From the NCBI RefSeq assembly GCF_000968685.2, contig NZ_LAKD02000027.1, forward strand, positions 248,001 through 312,000: DNA of 64,000 bases, in the 5' to 3' direction. Every line of letters starts with the position of its first letter. Within the stretch, counting starts at the first letter, position 1. The translations under genes and the position numbers were made by a program. This DNA comes from Streptomyces antioxidans (GTDB lineage Bacteria; Actinomycetota; Actinomycetes; Streptomycetales; Streptomycetaceae). The notes under the pieces were generated by a model. That model ran no database searches. It was not told the DNA's origin and was given only the letters and a program-made list of their open reading frames with translations. Positions 48,790 through 58,925 of the stretch are shown piece by piece.

Positions 48790-49500
48790 TCACAGGGCGA
48801 CGGGCGACGGCCCGTGGTGGCGCCAGGGGGTGCCACGGCGCTCGTAGGCGAACAGCTCCTCGACGGCGTGGGCGATCCGCGGCCCCACCTCGCGCTCCAG
48901 CAGGTACAGGCCCAGATCGAGGCCGGAGGTGACACCGGCGGCCGTGACGAGGTCGCCGTCGTCGACGACGCGGGCCCTGACCGCGTTGACGCCGGTGGCA
49001 TCGAGCGTGTCCAGGCCCATGTGGTGGGTGGTGGCGTTGCGGCCCTCGAGCAGACCGGCCATGGCCAGGACGAGCGAGCCGCCGCACACCGTGGCGACGG
49101 TCGTCTCCGGGCGGTCCATGGCGGCCTTCAGCAGCCCCGGCAAGGCGGTGTTCAGGGTGCGGCCCAGCAGGACGGGGATGAACTCGTCCTCCCGCCACTC
49201 CCCCTGCCGCCCGCCACCCGCATCCGCATCCGCGCCGTGGTCGGGGACCTCGCCGGGCTCTCCGACCCGTCCGGCGGCGCCGGGCAACACCACCAGGTCC
49301 GCCCTCGCGGGATCCAGGGCGGCCGTGGCGCGCAGCGGTACGCCGCCGACCCCGCTCACCACCTCACGCGGCCCCTCCGCGGACACCAGCTCCGCGCGCA
49401 GCGCTCCTCCGGAAGCCTTGCCACCTGCGTGCAGAACTTCGTAGGGGGCGAGCGCGTCGAGGAGGTCGAAGCCGTCGAACAGAACGATCTGGGCGAGCAT
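48790..49500 (-). CDS. DJ-1/PfpI family protein
   Basis: The 236-residue protein has nucleophile C139 in TVCGGSLVLAMAGLLEGRNATTHH and the end motif VDDGDLVTAAGVTSGLDLGLYLLERE. An unusual insertion (about 80-112, Gly/Glu/Asp-rich) separates strands 3 and 4. ATG 49500 has GAGGGA upstream. It converges with the SnoaL gene and is transcribed alone. The second DJ-1 gene of this window, at 36.6 kb, is shorter and lacks the insertion. Function is probably glyoxalase, chaperone or isonitrile hydratase-like, not resolved. Confidence 0.9.
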   Translation of the reverse strand: MLAQIVLFDGFDLLDALAPYEVLHAGGKASGGALRAELVSAEGPREVVSGVGGVPLRATAALDPARADLVVLPGAAGRVGEPGEVPDHGADADAGGGRQGEWREDEFIPVLLGRTLNTALPGLLKAAMDRPETTVATVCGGSLVLAMAGLLEGRNATTHHMGLDTLDATGVNAVRARVVDDGDLVTAAGVTSGLDLGLYLLEREVGPRIAHAVEELFAYERRGTPWRHHGPSPVAL

Positions 49501-49605
49501 AGGAATGTTCCCTCATATGCGGTGATGGCCAGTCGTTCTGGCCTGTTCCGACGCTATGTGAGGGCGGAAACGGCTCCCAGTGGCAGGAGCGACATGGTTC
49601 AACGG

Positions 49606-49632
49606 GATCCCGCCAAGCGGACTGGCGGGATC
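49606..49632. terminator. Hairpin after the LacI gene
   Basis: GATCCCGCC (49606-49614) pairs with GGCGGGATC (49624-49632), loop 9 bases, 48 bases beyond the LacI stop. Confidence 0.7.
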
Positions 49633-49679
49633 AGCCCCCTCAGACACCCCTCAGCAGCCGGACACCCCTCAACCACCTC

Positions 49680-50711
49680 TCAGGCCGCGTCGGGCGGCAT
49701 GTTGTACGGCGTGACGACCTGGATCGGCGAGGGCAGGGACGGGCCGTCGTCGGGGAGGGCCCCATGGGCCCGCATGATGATCTGGCAGGCGCGGCGCAGG
49801 TCCTGCCGCAGATCGTGGTGGAGCACCGCGGACAGCCGGCGCTCGCGCAGCAGCCGGGTGTTGTCGTGGTCGAGGTCGTGGGCGATGAACACCTCGTAGC
49901 CGCGGCCGAGTTCCTCGAAGGCCCGGATCGTCGCGGTGTTTCCGCCGCCGATCGAGTAGACAGCCCGGATGTCCGGGTCGCGGCGCAGCGCCCGCAGGAC
50001 CAGGTCGCGCTGGGTGGCGTCCAGGCCGTCGCTGTCGGTGACCTCGACGAGCGTACGCCCGGGGTGTGCGTTGCGCAGGGCGCTGCGGAAGCCCATCTCG
50101 CGTTCCTCCTCACCACGGAAGAACCCCCGGCTGAGGGTGGTGAGCACATTGCCGGGGCGGTCGCCGAGCCACTGGCCCATGAGGTACGCGGCGGTGGCTC
50201 CGGCGGCGCGGTTGTCGATGCCGACGTAGGACCGGCGCGCGCTGCCGGGCAGATCGGTCACTAGGGTCACCACCGGTATGCCCGCGGCCGTCAGGCGGCC
50301 GACGGCCGCCGTGACCTCGGGTACGTCGGGCGCCTTCAGGACGATTCCCTGGCAGCCGCCGCGCTGGGCGATGCGGTCCAGCGTGGCGATCAGCTCCGCC
50401 ACCGGACCGGTCTCCCGGAAGTGGAAGCGCGACCGCAGCACCGCCGGGCGCAGCGAGGGCAACTCCGCCTCCAGGGCGGCGCGGACCGCCGAGGAGAAGC
50501 GCTCGGGAGCCTGCATCACCATGTCGATCATGAAGGTGCGGCCGCCGATGCGGACCTGGGTGCGCTGCCGGTCCAGGTCCTTGATCGCCTGGTGAACCTC
50601 CCGCGTGGTGCTGTCGCGCACCCCGCCCCGGTTGTTCAGGACCCGGTCGACGGTGGCTTCGCTCAGGCCCGCCTGCCGGGCGATCTCCCGGATGGGATAC
50701 GGATGGGCCAT
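49680..50711 (-). CDS. LacI-family transcriptional regulator
   Basis: The 343-residue protein has a LacI headpiece (IREIARQAGLSEATVDRVLNNRGGVRDSTTREVHQAIKDL) and a periplasmic-binding-type effector domain with VVTLVTDLPGSARRSYVGIDNRAAGATAAYLMGQWLG. The effector half resembles sugar- or inositol-sensing regulators. It diverges from the PhyH-SDR-IolG-like genes across 108 bases and is their likely regulator. ATG 50711 follows GGGAGG. Confidence 0.94.
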   Translation of the reverse strand: MAHPYPIREIARQAGLSEATVDRVLNNRGGVRDSTTREVHQAIKDLDRQRTQVRIGGRTFMIDMVMQAPERFSSAVRAALEAELPSLRPAVLRSRFHFRETGPVAELIATLDRIAQRGGCQGIVLKAPDVPEVTAAVGRLTAAGIPVVTLVTDLPGSARRSYVGIDNRAAGATAAYLMGQWLGDRPGNVLTTLSRGFFRGEEEREMGFRSALRNAHPGRTLVEVTDSDGLDATQRDLVLRALRRDPDIRAVYSIGGGNTATIRAFEELGRGYEVFIAHDLDHDNTRLLRERRLSAVLHHDLRQDLRRACQIIMRAHGALPDDGPSLPSPIQVVTPYNMPPDAA

Positions 50712-50819
50712 CGGCGCGCCTCCCTGAGGGATTTTTGATGGGCTGCTGAGGATTGCTCGACGCTCGGCCGATCACAACACTGGCAGAAAGCCGCAGCCCA
50801 CGGGAAGGATCGGTAGGCA

Positions 50820-51998
50820 ATGCCCCTCATCGCTCCGAGGTCTCATGCCTGGCTCAGTGAGGCCGACTGTTCCCTCGACGCATTCCGCGCCCTGGTCGAG
50901 CGGACCACCGACCCCCGCGACCACCCCGGTGCCGACGCCGTGGAGCACAACGTCCCCGTCTACGACGGCGACCGTCTGCGGGCCCGGGCCGCCACGGCGC
51001 CCGGCCGCCGGGAGGCACAGGCCGAACTGGTCCACGCCCTGCTGGACGGCCCCGGCATCGTGGTGTTCAAGGGTGCCTTCCCCGACGCGTCGGTCCTGGA
51101 CCGGGCCACCGAGGCGTTCACGGCGCTGATCGAGCGGGAACAGGCGGCGGGCACCGCCCGCGGTGACCACTTCGCCAAGCCCGGCGCCAACGACCGGGTG
51201 TGGAACGCGCTGGAGAAGCTGGCCCTGAGCGCGCCGGAGGTCTTCGCCGACTACTACGCCAACGATCTCATCGCCCTCGTGGCCACCGCGTGGCTCGGCC
51301 CGGGCTACCAGATCACCTCACAGATCAACCAGGTCAACCCGGGCGGCGCGGCCCAGAGCGTGCACCGCGACTACCACCTGGGTTTCCTCTCCGAGGCGCG
51401 GGCCGCGGCCTACCCCGCCCATGTCCACCGGCTCTCCCCCGTGCTGACCCTGCAGGGCGCGGTGGCCCACTGCGCCATGCCGGTCGAGTCCGGGCCGACG
51501 CTCTATCTGCCGTACTCGCAGGCGTACGAGCCCGGCTATCTGGCCTGGCGCCGCCCGGAGTTCATGGCCTACTTCGCCGAGTACCACGTCCAGCTGCCGC
51601 TGGAGGCGGGTGACGCGGTCTTCTTCAACCCCGCGCTCTTCCACGCCGCCGGACACAATCGCTCCGCGGACATCCGGCGGATGGCGAACCTGCTGCAGAT
51701 CTCCTCCGCCTTCGGCCGCGCCATGGAGACCGTCGACCGCGAGGCGGTGGCCAACGCCGTCTTCCCCGTACTGCGGAGGCGCAAGGCCGAGGGCGCCACC
51801 GAGGACTGGCTGAACAACGTGGTCGCGGCCTGCGCCGAGGGCTATCCCTTCCCCACCAACCTCGACCTCGACCCGCCGGTCGGCGGCCTCGCCCCGGACT
51901 CCCAGGCCGACACCCTCCGGCGGGCCCTGGAGCGGGACTGGACCCCGGACACCCTGCGCACGGAGCTGCGGGCCGGTGCCGAGCGCCGCCAGAGCTGA
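50820..51998 (+). CDS. Phytanoyl-CoA dioxygenase (PhyH) family Fe(II)/2-oxoglutarate oxygenase
   Basis: The 392-residue protein carries the iron triad H182-x-D184 in SVHRDYHLGF and a distal His at 275 (ALFHAAGHNRS), with R281 as the likely 2-oxoglutarate anchor. The YLPYSQAYEPGYLAW stretch and the long C-terminal segment fit the bacterial PhyH group near sugar or inositol catabolism. It begins a three-gene set with an SDR and a Gfo/Idh enzyme, opposite LacI. The TGA stop is followed by an unbroken in-frame run into the SDR, described separately. Confidence 0.9.
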   Translation: MPLIAPRSHAWLSEADCSLDAFRALVERTTDPRDHPGADAVEHNVPVYDGDRLRARAATAPGRREAQAELVHALLDGPGIVVFKGAFPDASVLDRATEAFTALIEREQAAGTARGDHFAKPGANDRVWNALEKLALSAPEVFADYYANDLIALVATAWLGPGYQITSQINQVNPGGAAQSVHRDYHLGFLSEARAAAYPAHVHRLSPVLTLQGAVAHCAMPVESGPTLYLPYSQAYEPGYLAWRRPEFMAYFAEYHVQLPLEAGDAVFFNPALFHAAGHNRSADIRRMANLLQISSAFGRAMETVDREAVANAVFPVLRRRKAEGATEDWLNNVVAACAEGYPFPTNLDLDPPVGGLAPDSQADTLRRALERDWTPDTLRTELRAGAERRQS

Positions 51999-52003
51999 AC
52001 CCC

Positions 52004-52063
52004 GCCAAAGCCGAAGCCAAAGCCAGAGCCGAGGCCGAGGCCGAAGCCGAAGCCGAAGCCGAA
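52004..52063 (+). repeat. Hexanucleotide repeat array between PhyH and SDR genes
   Basis: Ten uninterrupted units of a GCC(A/G)(A/A)(A/G) hexamer, mostly GCCGAA with GCCAAA, GCCAGA and GCCGAG variants, lie just after the PhyH stop. Read in the PhyH frame they encode alternating proline and charged residues (PKPKPEPRPRPKPKPKPK). The array changes length in steps of six, so it never shifts frame. Confidence 0.85.
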
Positions 52064-52109
52064 GCCGCCAGAGCCGAACGCCGCCAGCACCGAAGGAGAC
52101 GGACCGCCG

Positions 52110-52886
52110 ATGGGATTGCTGCAGGACAAGATCGTCCTGGTCAACGGGGGCAGCCAGGGAATCGGCGCGGGCATCGTCCGCGCCGCCGCCCGCGAAGGGG
52201 CCACTGTGGCCTTCACCGGGCGCCGCCCCGACGCCGGTGAGTCGCTGGCCGGGGAACTCGCCGACCAGGGAGCCACGGCCTCCTTCGTCCGCGCCGACCT
52301 GGCCGATGCCGCGCAGGCGCGCGGCAGCGTGGAGCGGGTGGTGGCGGCCCACGGCAGGATCGACTGCCTGGTCAACTCCGCCGGGCTCACCTCGCGCGGG
52401 ACGCTGCTTGACACCACGCCCGAGCTCTTCGACGCGCATGTCGCGATCAATCTGCGCGCCCCGTTCTTCGCCATGCAGGCGGCCGTCGCCGACATGGTGG
52501 CCAGGAAGGCCCCAGGCACCATCGTCAACATCATCTCCAACTGCGCACACGGCGGACATCCGTTCCTGGCGCCGTACTCGGCCGCGAAGGCCGGGCTCGC
52601 GGGCCTGACCCGCAACGCCGCCCACGCCCACCGCTGGGACCGGGTCCGGATCAACGGCGTCAACCTGGGCTGGACCGACACCGAGGGCGAGGACGTCATC
52701 CAGCGCACCTTCCACGGCGCGGGCGACGACTGGCGGGAGGAGGCGGCCCGCGCCCAGCCGATGGGCAAGCTCGGCCAGGTGGACGAGATCGCCGATCTCG
52801 TCGTCCTCCTCCTCTCCGACCGCAGCGGGATCGTCACCGGCTCGGTCATCGACTGGGACCAGATCGTCCTCGGCGGACTCGGCTGA
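52110..52886 (+). CDS. Short-chain dehydrogenase/reductase (LacI-linked)
   Basis: The 258-residue protein has NGGSQGIG (12-19), NSAG (89-92) and catalytic S143, Y156 and K160 in NIISNCAHGGHPFLAPYSAAK. It ends TGSVIDWDQIVLGGLG, the usual tail of sugar and polyol dehydrogenases. ATG 52110 follows AAGGAG. The frame is continuous with PhyH apart from one TGA and the repeat linker. It probably oxidises a product of the dioxygenase, before the Gfo/Idh enzyme encoded next. Confidence 0.93.
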   Translation: MGLLQDKIVLVNGGSQGIGAGIVRAAAREGATVAFTGRRPDAGESLAGELADQGATASFVRADLADAAQARGSVERVVAAHGRIDCLVNSAGLTSRGTLLDTTPELFDAHVAINLRAPFFAMQAAVADMVARKAPGTIVNIISNCAHGGHPFLAPYSAAKAGLAGLTRNAAHAHRWDRVRINGVNLGWTDTEGEDVIQRTFHGAGDDWREEAARAQPMGKLGQVDEIADLVVLLLSDRSGIVTGSVIDWDQIVLGGLG

Positions 52887-52977
52887 CCCGGCACACCGAC
52901 AGCAGCACCGCCCCGAGGGAACCCGTCCGCAAGCCACACCGTCACCACCCGCACCATCAGAAAGGGACCCGACTCCC

Positions 52978-53982
52978 ATGCGCATCGGCATCATGGGCCT
53001 GGGCCGGATCGGCGCCTTCCACGCCGAGACCCTCTCCACGCTCGACGCGGTGGACTCCCTCGTGGTCACCGACCCGGTCACCGCCGCAACCACCACCGCC
53101 GCCGAGCGCTTCGGCGCCCGCGCGGTCGACTCCCCCGCGGCCGTGCTCGCCGCCGGTGTGGACGGCGTCGTGATCGCGGCGGCCACCGACGCCCACCCCG
53201 AACTCATCCTCGCCGCCGTGCGGGCGGGCGTACCGGTCTTCTGCGAGAAGCCCGTGGCGCGCACGATCGGGGAAAGCCTCGATGTCCTCCGCGCGGTGGA
53301 GGGCAGTGGGGTGGAGGTCCAGATCGGCTACAACCGGCGGTTCGACCCCGGGTACGTGGCCGCGCGGGCGGCCGTGGTCAGCGGTGAGCTCGGGCCGCTG
53401 CACACCGTACGGTCCACCACCTTGGACCCCGAGCCGCCCCCGGCCGCCTATGTGGCCGTCTCCGGCGGCATCTTCCGCGACTGCGCCGTGCACGACTTCG
53501 ACACCGTCCGCTGGATCACCGGCCGCGAGGTCGCCGAGGTCTACGCCACCGGTGCCAACCGCGGCGCCGAGTACATCGCGGCCGCCGGAGACGTGGACAC
53601 CGCCGCCGCCCTCCTCACCCTGGACGACGGCACCCTCGCCGTGGTCTCCAACACCCGCCACAACCCGCGCGGTTACGACGCCCGGCTGGAGCTCCACGGC
53701 ATGACGGACAGCGTGGCCGCGGGCCTGGAGGACAAGCTGCCGCTGCGCTCCGTGGAACCGGGCGCCACCTTCCCCGGCGGCACCCCGCACCACTTCTTCA
53801 TGGACCGCTTCGCCGCCGCCTACCGGGCCGAGCTCACCGCCTTCACCGAGGTCGCGGCGGGCCTGCGGCCCTCGCCCTGTACGGTCGCCGACGCCGTCGA
53901 GGCGGGCTGGATCGCCGAGGCCTGCACGCTGTCCCTGCGCGAACACCGCCCCGTGGCCATGGAGGAGGTACGCACGGCCTGA
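52978..53982 (+). CDS. Myo-inositol 2-dehydrogenase-like Gfo/Idh/MocA oxidoreductase
   Basis: The 334-residue protein has GIMGLGRIGAFHAETL (Rossmann), E90-K91-P92 in VFCEKPVARTIGESLDVLRAV, IGYNRRFDPGYVAAR, and D168/H172 in RDCAVHDFDTVRWITG. These are the catalytic Lys and the D-x3-H pair of inositol dehydrogenase IolG, which oxidises myo-inositol to scyllo-inosose. Membership in a LacI-regulated set with a dioxygenase and SDR suggests an inositol- or sugar-derived substrate. No IolB/C/D/E genes are adjacent. Confidence 0.9.
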   Translation: MRIGIMGLGRIGAFHAETLSTLDAVDSLVVTDPVTAATTTAAERFGARAVDSPAAVLAAGVDGVVIAAATDAHPELILAAVRAGVPVFCEKPVARTIGESLDVLRAVEGSGVEVQIGYNRRFDPGYVAARAAVVSGELGPLHTVRSTTLDPEPPPAAYVAVSGGIFRDCAVHDFDTVRWITGREVAEVYATGANRGAEYIAAAGDVDTAAALLTLDDGTLAVVSNTRHNPRGYDARLELHGMTDSVAAGLEDKLPLRSVEPGATFPGGTPHHFFMDRFAAAYRAELTAFTEVAAGLRPSPCTVADAVEAGWIAEACTLSLREHRPVAMEEVRTA

Positions 53983-54038
53983 CGGCGGCCCATCCGCCGC
54001 GCATCGAGGTACCGGGCGCGGCCCGCCCGCTACGCAGT

Positions 54039-54060
54039 GGCCCCGCCGCCGGGCGGGGCC
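54039..54060. terminator. Hairpin between the IolG-like and TetR genes
   Basis: GGCCCCGCC-GCCG-GGCGGGGCC, a perfect 9-base stem with a tetraloop, sits between the convergent stops. Confidence 0.75.
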
Positions 54061-54070
54061 CCGGCCGGGC

Positions 54071-54724
54071 TCAGTCCGCCGGCTCGGCTGCCGCCCCCGG
54101 CCCTGCGGCCCCGGGCGCGCCCGCGCGCAGGCCGTCCATGACGAGGTCCAGGAGCCGTCGGGCGCGCGCCTGCCCGTTCTCGTCGGGGCCGATCTGCCAG
54201 AGACCGGCGATGGCGAGCAGGAAGTCATCGGTGGTGACGCCCGGGCGGATGGTGCCGACCTCCTCGTTGGCCCGCAGCAGGAGCGCCACGGCCTCGGTCA
54301 TCTGGCCGTGTCCCGGTTTCTCCTGGCCGCAGGACGCGCTGATGGCCTTGTGCAGCGCGTCGGCGAGGCCGGCCTTGGCCATGGCGAACCGGGCGAGGTG
54401 CCCCATCCACTCCCGCAGCGCCTGATCCGGCGCACGGGTACGCAGCAGCTCAGCCGCGGTGTCGGCCACCTGGCGCATTTCATGGCGGTAGATCTCCAGG
54501 ACAAGGTCCTCGCGGCTGGGAAAGTTGCGGTACAGCGTGCCCTGCCCAACGCCCGCCTTCTTGGCGATGGTGCTCAGCGGAACGTCCGCCGAGCGGGTCA
54601 GCTCCGCGAGCGCCACTTCCAGGATCCGCTCGCGGTTCGCCTGCGCGTCCGAGCGCAGACGCGCGTCCGAGCGCAGACGCTCGTCCTTCGCCGCCGCTGC
54701 CCGTTCCGCTCGCCCTGCCCGCAC
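54071..54724 (-). CDS. TetR family regulator of the molybdenum hydroxylase operon
   Basis: The 217-residue protein starts at GTG 54724 (GGAGG upstream) and has an unusual basic N-terminal arm with a repeated RLRSDA-RLRSDA motif. The helix-turn-helix SADVPLSTIAKKAGVGQGTLYRNFPSREDLVLEIYRHEM follows, then a ligand domain with HLARFAMAKAGLADALHKAIS. The GVGQGTLYRNF recognition helix is typical of repressors of oxidoreductase operons. Two identical palindromes lie between it and the divergent hydroxylase genes, making it their likely repressor. Confidence 0.93.
   Translation of the reverse strand: MRAGRAERAAAAKDERLRSDARLRSDAQANRERILEVALAELTRSADVPLSTIAKKAGVGQGTLYRNFPSREDLVLEIYRHEMRQVADTAAELLRTRAPDQALREWMGHLARFAMAKAGLADALHKAISASCGQEKPGHGQMTEAVALLLRANEEVGTIRPGVTTDDFLLAIAGLWQIGPDENGQARARRLLDLVMDGLRAGAPGAAGPGAAAEPAD
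54643..54678. repeat. Perfect 18-base tandem duplication inside the TetR gene
   Basis: GCGCGTCCGAGCGCAGAC occurs twice in direct succession (54643-54660 and 54661-54678), in the N-terminal arm of the TetR protein, giving two RLRSDA copies. It keeps the reading frame. It must be a recent duplication because both copies are identical. Confidence 0.9.
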
Positions 54725-54767
54725 TCGTCCTCCCTCCGGACCCCGCCGTGGCGCCGACCTTGCTCAC

Positions 54768-54814
54768 CGGACAGCTGTCCGCTAAGTTTCAAACACAGCG
54801 GACAGCTGTCCGCT
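54768..54814. promoter_or_regulatory. Two identical palindromic operators in the TetR/hydroxylase divergent promoter
   Basis: CGGACAGCTGTCCG is repeated exactly at 54768-54781 and 54799-54812. The second extends to an 18-base perfect palindrome, AGCGGACAGCTGTCCGCT (54797-54814). The start-to-start distance is 31 bases, about three helical turns, so two dimers would bind one face of the DNA. The TetR protein of this locus is the obvious candidate. Confidence 0.85.
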
Positions 54815-54976
54815 TAGGTCCACCTTACCGGCTGAAACGGCCAGTGTGGATGGCCGAAACCGAGCGCCGACCGGCATTGTCCCGCATCCCGTATCCCCGG
54901 GACTCCCTCCCTGGGCCCCCGGGCCCCTCCTCCGGACGACTTCAACGCGCCCCACACCCGCGAAAGAAGGCTGATC

Positions 54977-55530
54977 ATGGCCCCATCGACGTCCAGCGTC
55001 ATCACGCTGACCATCAACGGCGAGAAACACACGCTGCCCGTCGACCACCGCACCACCCTGCTCGACGCCCTGCGGGAGCAGCTTGACCTCACCGGCACCA
55101 AGAAGGGCTGCGACCAGGGCCAGTGCGGTGCCTGTACGGTGCTGATCGACGACCGCCGGGCCGTCTCCTGCCTCCAGCTCGCGGTGGCGGCCGAGGGCCG
55201 CGAGGTCACCACGATCGAGGGCGTGGCCGAGGGCGACGAGCTGCACCCGGTGCAGCAGGCGTTCCTCGACCTCGACGGCTACCAGTGCGGTTACTGCACC
55301 CCCGGGCAGATCTGCTCCGCCCTCGCCGTGCTCGAGGAGCACGCGGCGGGCTGGCCGAGCGCCGCCACCGCCGATGTCCGCCCCGAGGCGGGACCCCCGC
55401 CCCTCAGCCCGGACGAGATCCGAGAGCGGATGAGCGGCAACCTGTGCCGCTGCGGCGCCTATGTGTCGATCGTGCAGGCGGTCGCGCGGGCGGCCGAGGC
55501 GCGCACCGCAGGGACCGAGGAGGCCCTCGC

Positions 55531-55534
<4 letters not shown>
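54977..55534 (+). CDS. Molybdenum hydroxylase 2Fe-2S subunit (PaoA/YagT type)
   Basis: The 185-residue protein binds two 2Fe-2S clusters: plant-type C45, C50, C53 and C65 (CDQGQCGACTV, SC) and the helical CxxC/CxC pair C104, C107, C157 and C159 (CGYCTPGQ, CRCG). It passes electrons from the molybdenum site to FAD. It lacks the Tat signal seen in E. coli PaoA, so the enzyme is probably cytoplasmic. Its stop overlaps the FAD subunit start (ATGA). A TetR gene with two operators faces it. Confidence 0.95.
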
Positions 55535-56519
<985 letters not shown>

Positions 56520-56523
<4 letters not shown>

Positions 56524-58670
56524 CCACGACGACCGGAACCACCACGACGACGGGCGCCTTCGGCACCGCGCGCACCCGCGTGGAGGGCCGGGAGAAGGTC
56601 ACCGGAGCGGCCCGCTACTCGGGCGACATCCCCCTGCCCGACCTCGCCCACGGCTGGATGGTGCTGTCCACCGTGGCCCGCGGCCGGATCAGCGCGGTCG
56701 AGTCCGGGCCGGTCCTCGCCATGCCCGGGGTCCTCGCGGTCATCGACCACGAGAACGCCCCGCGGGTCAACCTGGACTACATGGGCATGATCGGGAAGCC
56801 CGACCCGATCCTCGGGGTCTTCCAGAACGACCGCGTCCCCTTCATGGGCTGGCCGGTGGCGCTGGTCCTCGCCGAGCGGCCCGAGCAGGCCAGGGAGGCC
56901 GCGGAAGCGCTGGTCGTCCGGTACGACCAGGAGCCGCATGACATCGGCTTCACCTCCGGACACCCGGATGTGTACACCCCTCCGGACTCGCCCTTCGGCC
57001 CGGCCGTGGCGACGAAGGGGGACATCGAGGCCGAGCTCGCCGCGTCCGCGTTCGTCGTGGACTCCGAGTACACCACCCCGGAAGAGCACCACAACCCCAT
57101 GGAGCCGCACGCGGCGACGGCCCACTGGGACGGCGGACGGCTCGAGGTCTTCGACTCCAACCAGGGCAGCACGATGGTGGCCGCCGAGCTCGCGCAGATC
57201 TTCTCCCTCGACGCCGAGTCGGTACGGGTGCGGTCCGAGCACGTCGGCGGCGGCTTCGGCTCCAAGACCACCCGTCCGCACCAGGTGGCCGCCGTCATGG
57301 CCGCCACCGTCCTCCACCGCCCGGTGCGCGTCGTGATGACCCGCCGCCAGATGTTCTCGACGATCGGCTACCGCAGCCCCACCGCACAGCGGGTCAGGCT
57401 GGGCGCCGATGGGTCGGGGCGGCTGCGGGTGCTCGACCACCGGTCCGAGTGCGTCACATCGACCGTCCACGAGTTCATCGAGCGAAGCGCCACGGTGGGC
57501 CGCGTGATGTACGACGCCGACGCGCACTACACCAGCGACCGCGTCGTACGGCTGGACGTGCCGACCCCGACCTTCATGCGCGCGCCCGGCGAGGCACCGG
57601 GCTCGTTCGCGCTGGAGTGCGCCATGGACGAGCTCGCCGAGCAGACCGGCATCGACCCGATCGAGCTGCGCGTCCGCAATGAACCCGACCGTGGCCCGGT
57701 CTCGGGCCTGCCGTTCAGCAGCCGCAATCTGGTCGCCTGCTACGAGGAGGGGTCCCGCAGGTTCGGCTGGGCGGACCGGGACCCCCGTCCGGGAGTGCGC
57801 CGTGAGGGGCGGTGGCTGCTCGGAACCGGTGTGGCGGCGGCCAGCTTCCACTCCGGGGCCGGTCCGTCCACGGCGGGCGTGACGGCGGAGGCGGACGGCA
57901 CCTTCACCGTGCGGATCAACGCGGCGGACATCGGCACCGGTGCCCGGACCGCCATCAACCTGGTCGCCGCGGACGCGCTGGGGGTGGATCCGGAGCGGAT
58001 CCGGGTGGTCATGGCGGACAGCGACCTCGGCCCTGCGATGCTCGCCGGTGGCTCGATGGGCACCCGCTCCTGGGCGTGGGCGGTGGCGATCGCGGTGAGC
58101 GAGCTGCGCGAGCGGCTGGCCCTGGGCGGCGACATCCCGCCCGAGGGGATCACCGCGCGGTCCGACACCACCGAGGCCATCGGCGCACTGGCCAGGAAGG
58201 AACGCCACTCCTTCGGTGCCCAGTTCGCCGAGGTGACCGTGGACATCACCAGCGGAGAGGTCCGGGTGCGGCGGATGCTCGGCATCTTCGCGGCGGGCCG
58301 CATCGTCAACCCGCTGACCGCGCGCAACCAGCTCGTCGGCGGAATGATCTGGGGCATTTCCATGGCCCTGCACGAGGAGGCGGTCAGGGACCGGGCCTCC
58401 GGCGGCCTCGTCTCCCCCGACCTCGCGGGCTACCACTTCGCCGCGAACGCCGATGTGCCGCTCGTCGAGGCGGACTGGGTGGACGACCCGGACCCGGACG
58501 ACCCGGTCGGCATCAAGGGCGTCGGTGAGATCGGCATCGTGGGCGCCGCGGCGGCGATCTCCAACGCGGTGTGGCACGCCACCGGTGTCCGCCACCGCGA
58601 CCTGCCGATCCGTCCGGACCGGGTCCTGTCCGCGGGGACGAAGGTGCCGGAGCCCGGCCACGCGGGCTGA
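56520..58670 (+). CDS. Molybdenum hydroxylase catalytic subunit (PaoC/YagR type)
   Basis: The 716-residue subunit starts with a Thr-rich tail (TTTTGTTTTTGAFG), then GTARTRVEGREKVTGAARYSGDIPL, the family's start. EHVGGGFGSKTTRPHQ binds the pterin. The base E670 lies in GIKGVGEIGIVG, where xanthine oxidase family members have the essential glutamate. Length and sequence fit PaoC-like aldehyde oxidoreductases rather than xanthine dehydrogenase. With the FeS and FAD subunits it would oxidise aromatic or heterocyclic aldehydes. A PaoD/XdhC-type molybdenum cofactor chaperone gene is not present next to it. Confidence 0.94.
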
Positions 58671-58925
58671 CGCGTTCGGCGTCGGGAGTTCCACCGTCGA
58701 GTGCTCGGCGCGGGCCAGGTTTTCCACCCGGCCTGCGCCGAGCTCGCGCTTCGAGCGACACCGCACCGGCGCCGAGCCGTCGCTTCGCCCCCGCCGCACC
58801 GGTGCCGGATACCGCCGATCGGCTGGCGCTGTACGGCGATCCAGTCATCTTCCCGCTCCGCCCGCTCCCCTCCGGCCCCCGGCGGGGAACACTCGCCCCA
58901 CCTGAGAAGAGCAGAGAGGGCACCG

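Noticed and set aside
51318..53264. Long minus-strand frame with Gly/Phe/Leu repeats opposite the PhyH and SDR genes
   Set aside because: The repeat is the complement of the hexanucleotide array, and the rest is antisense of well-recognised plus-strand enzymes.
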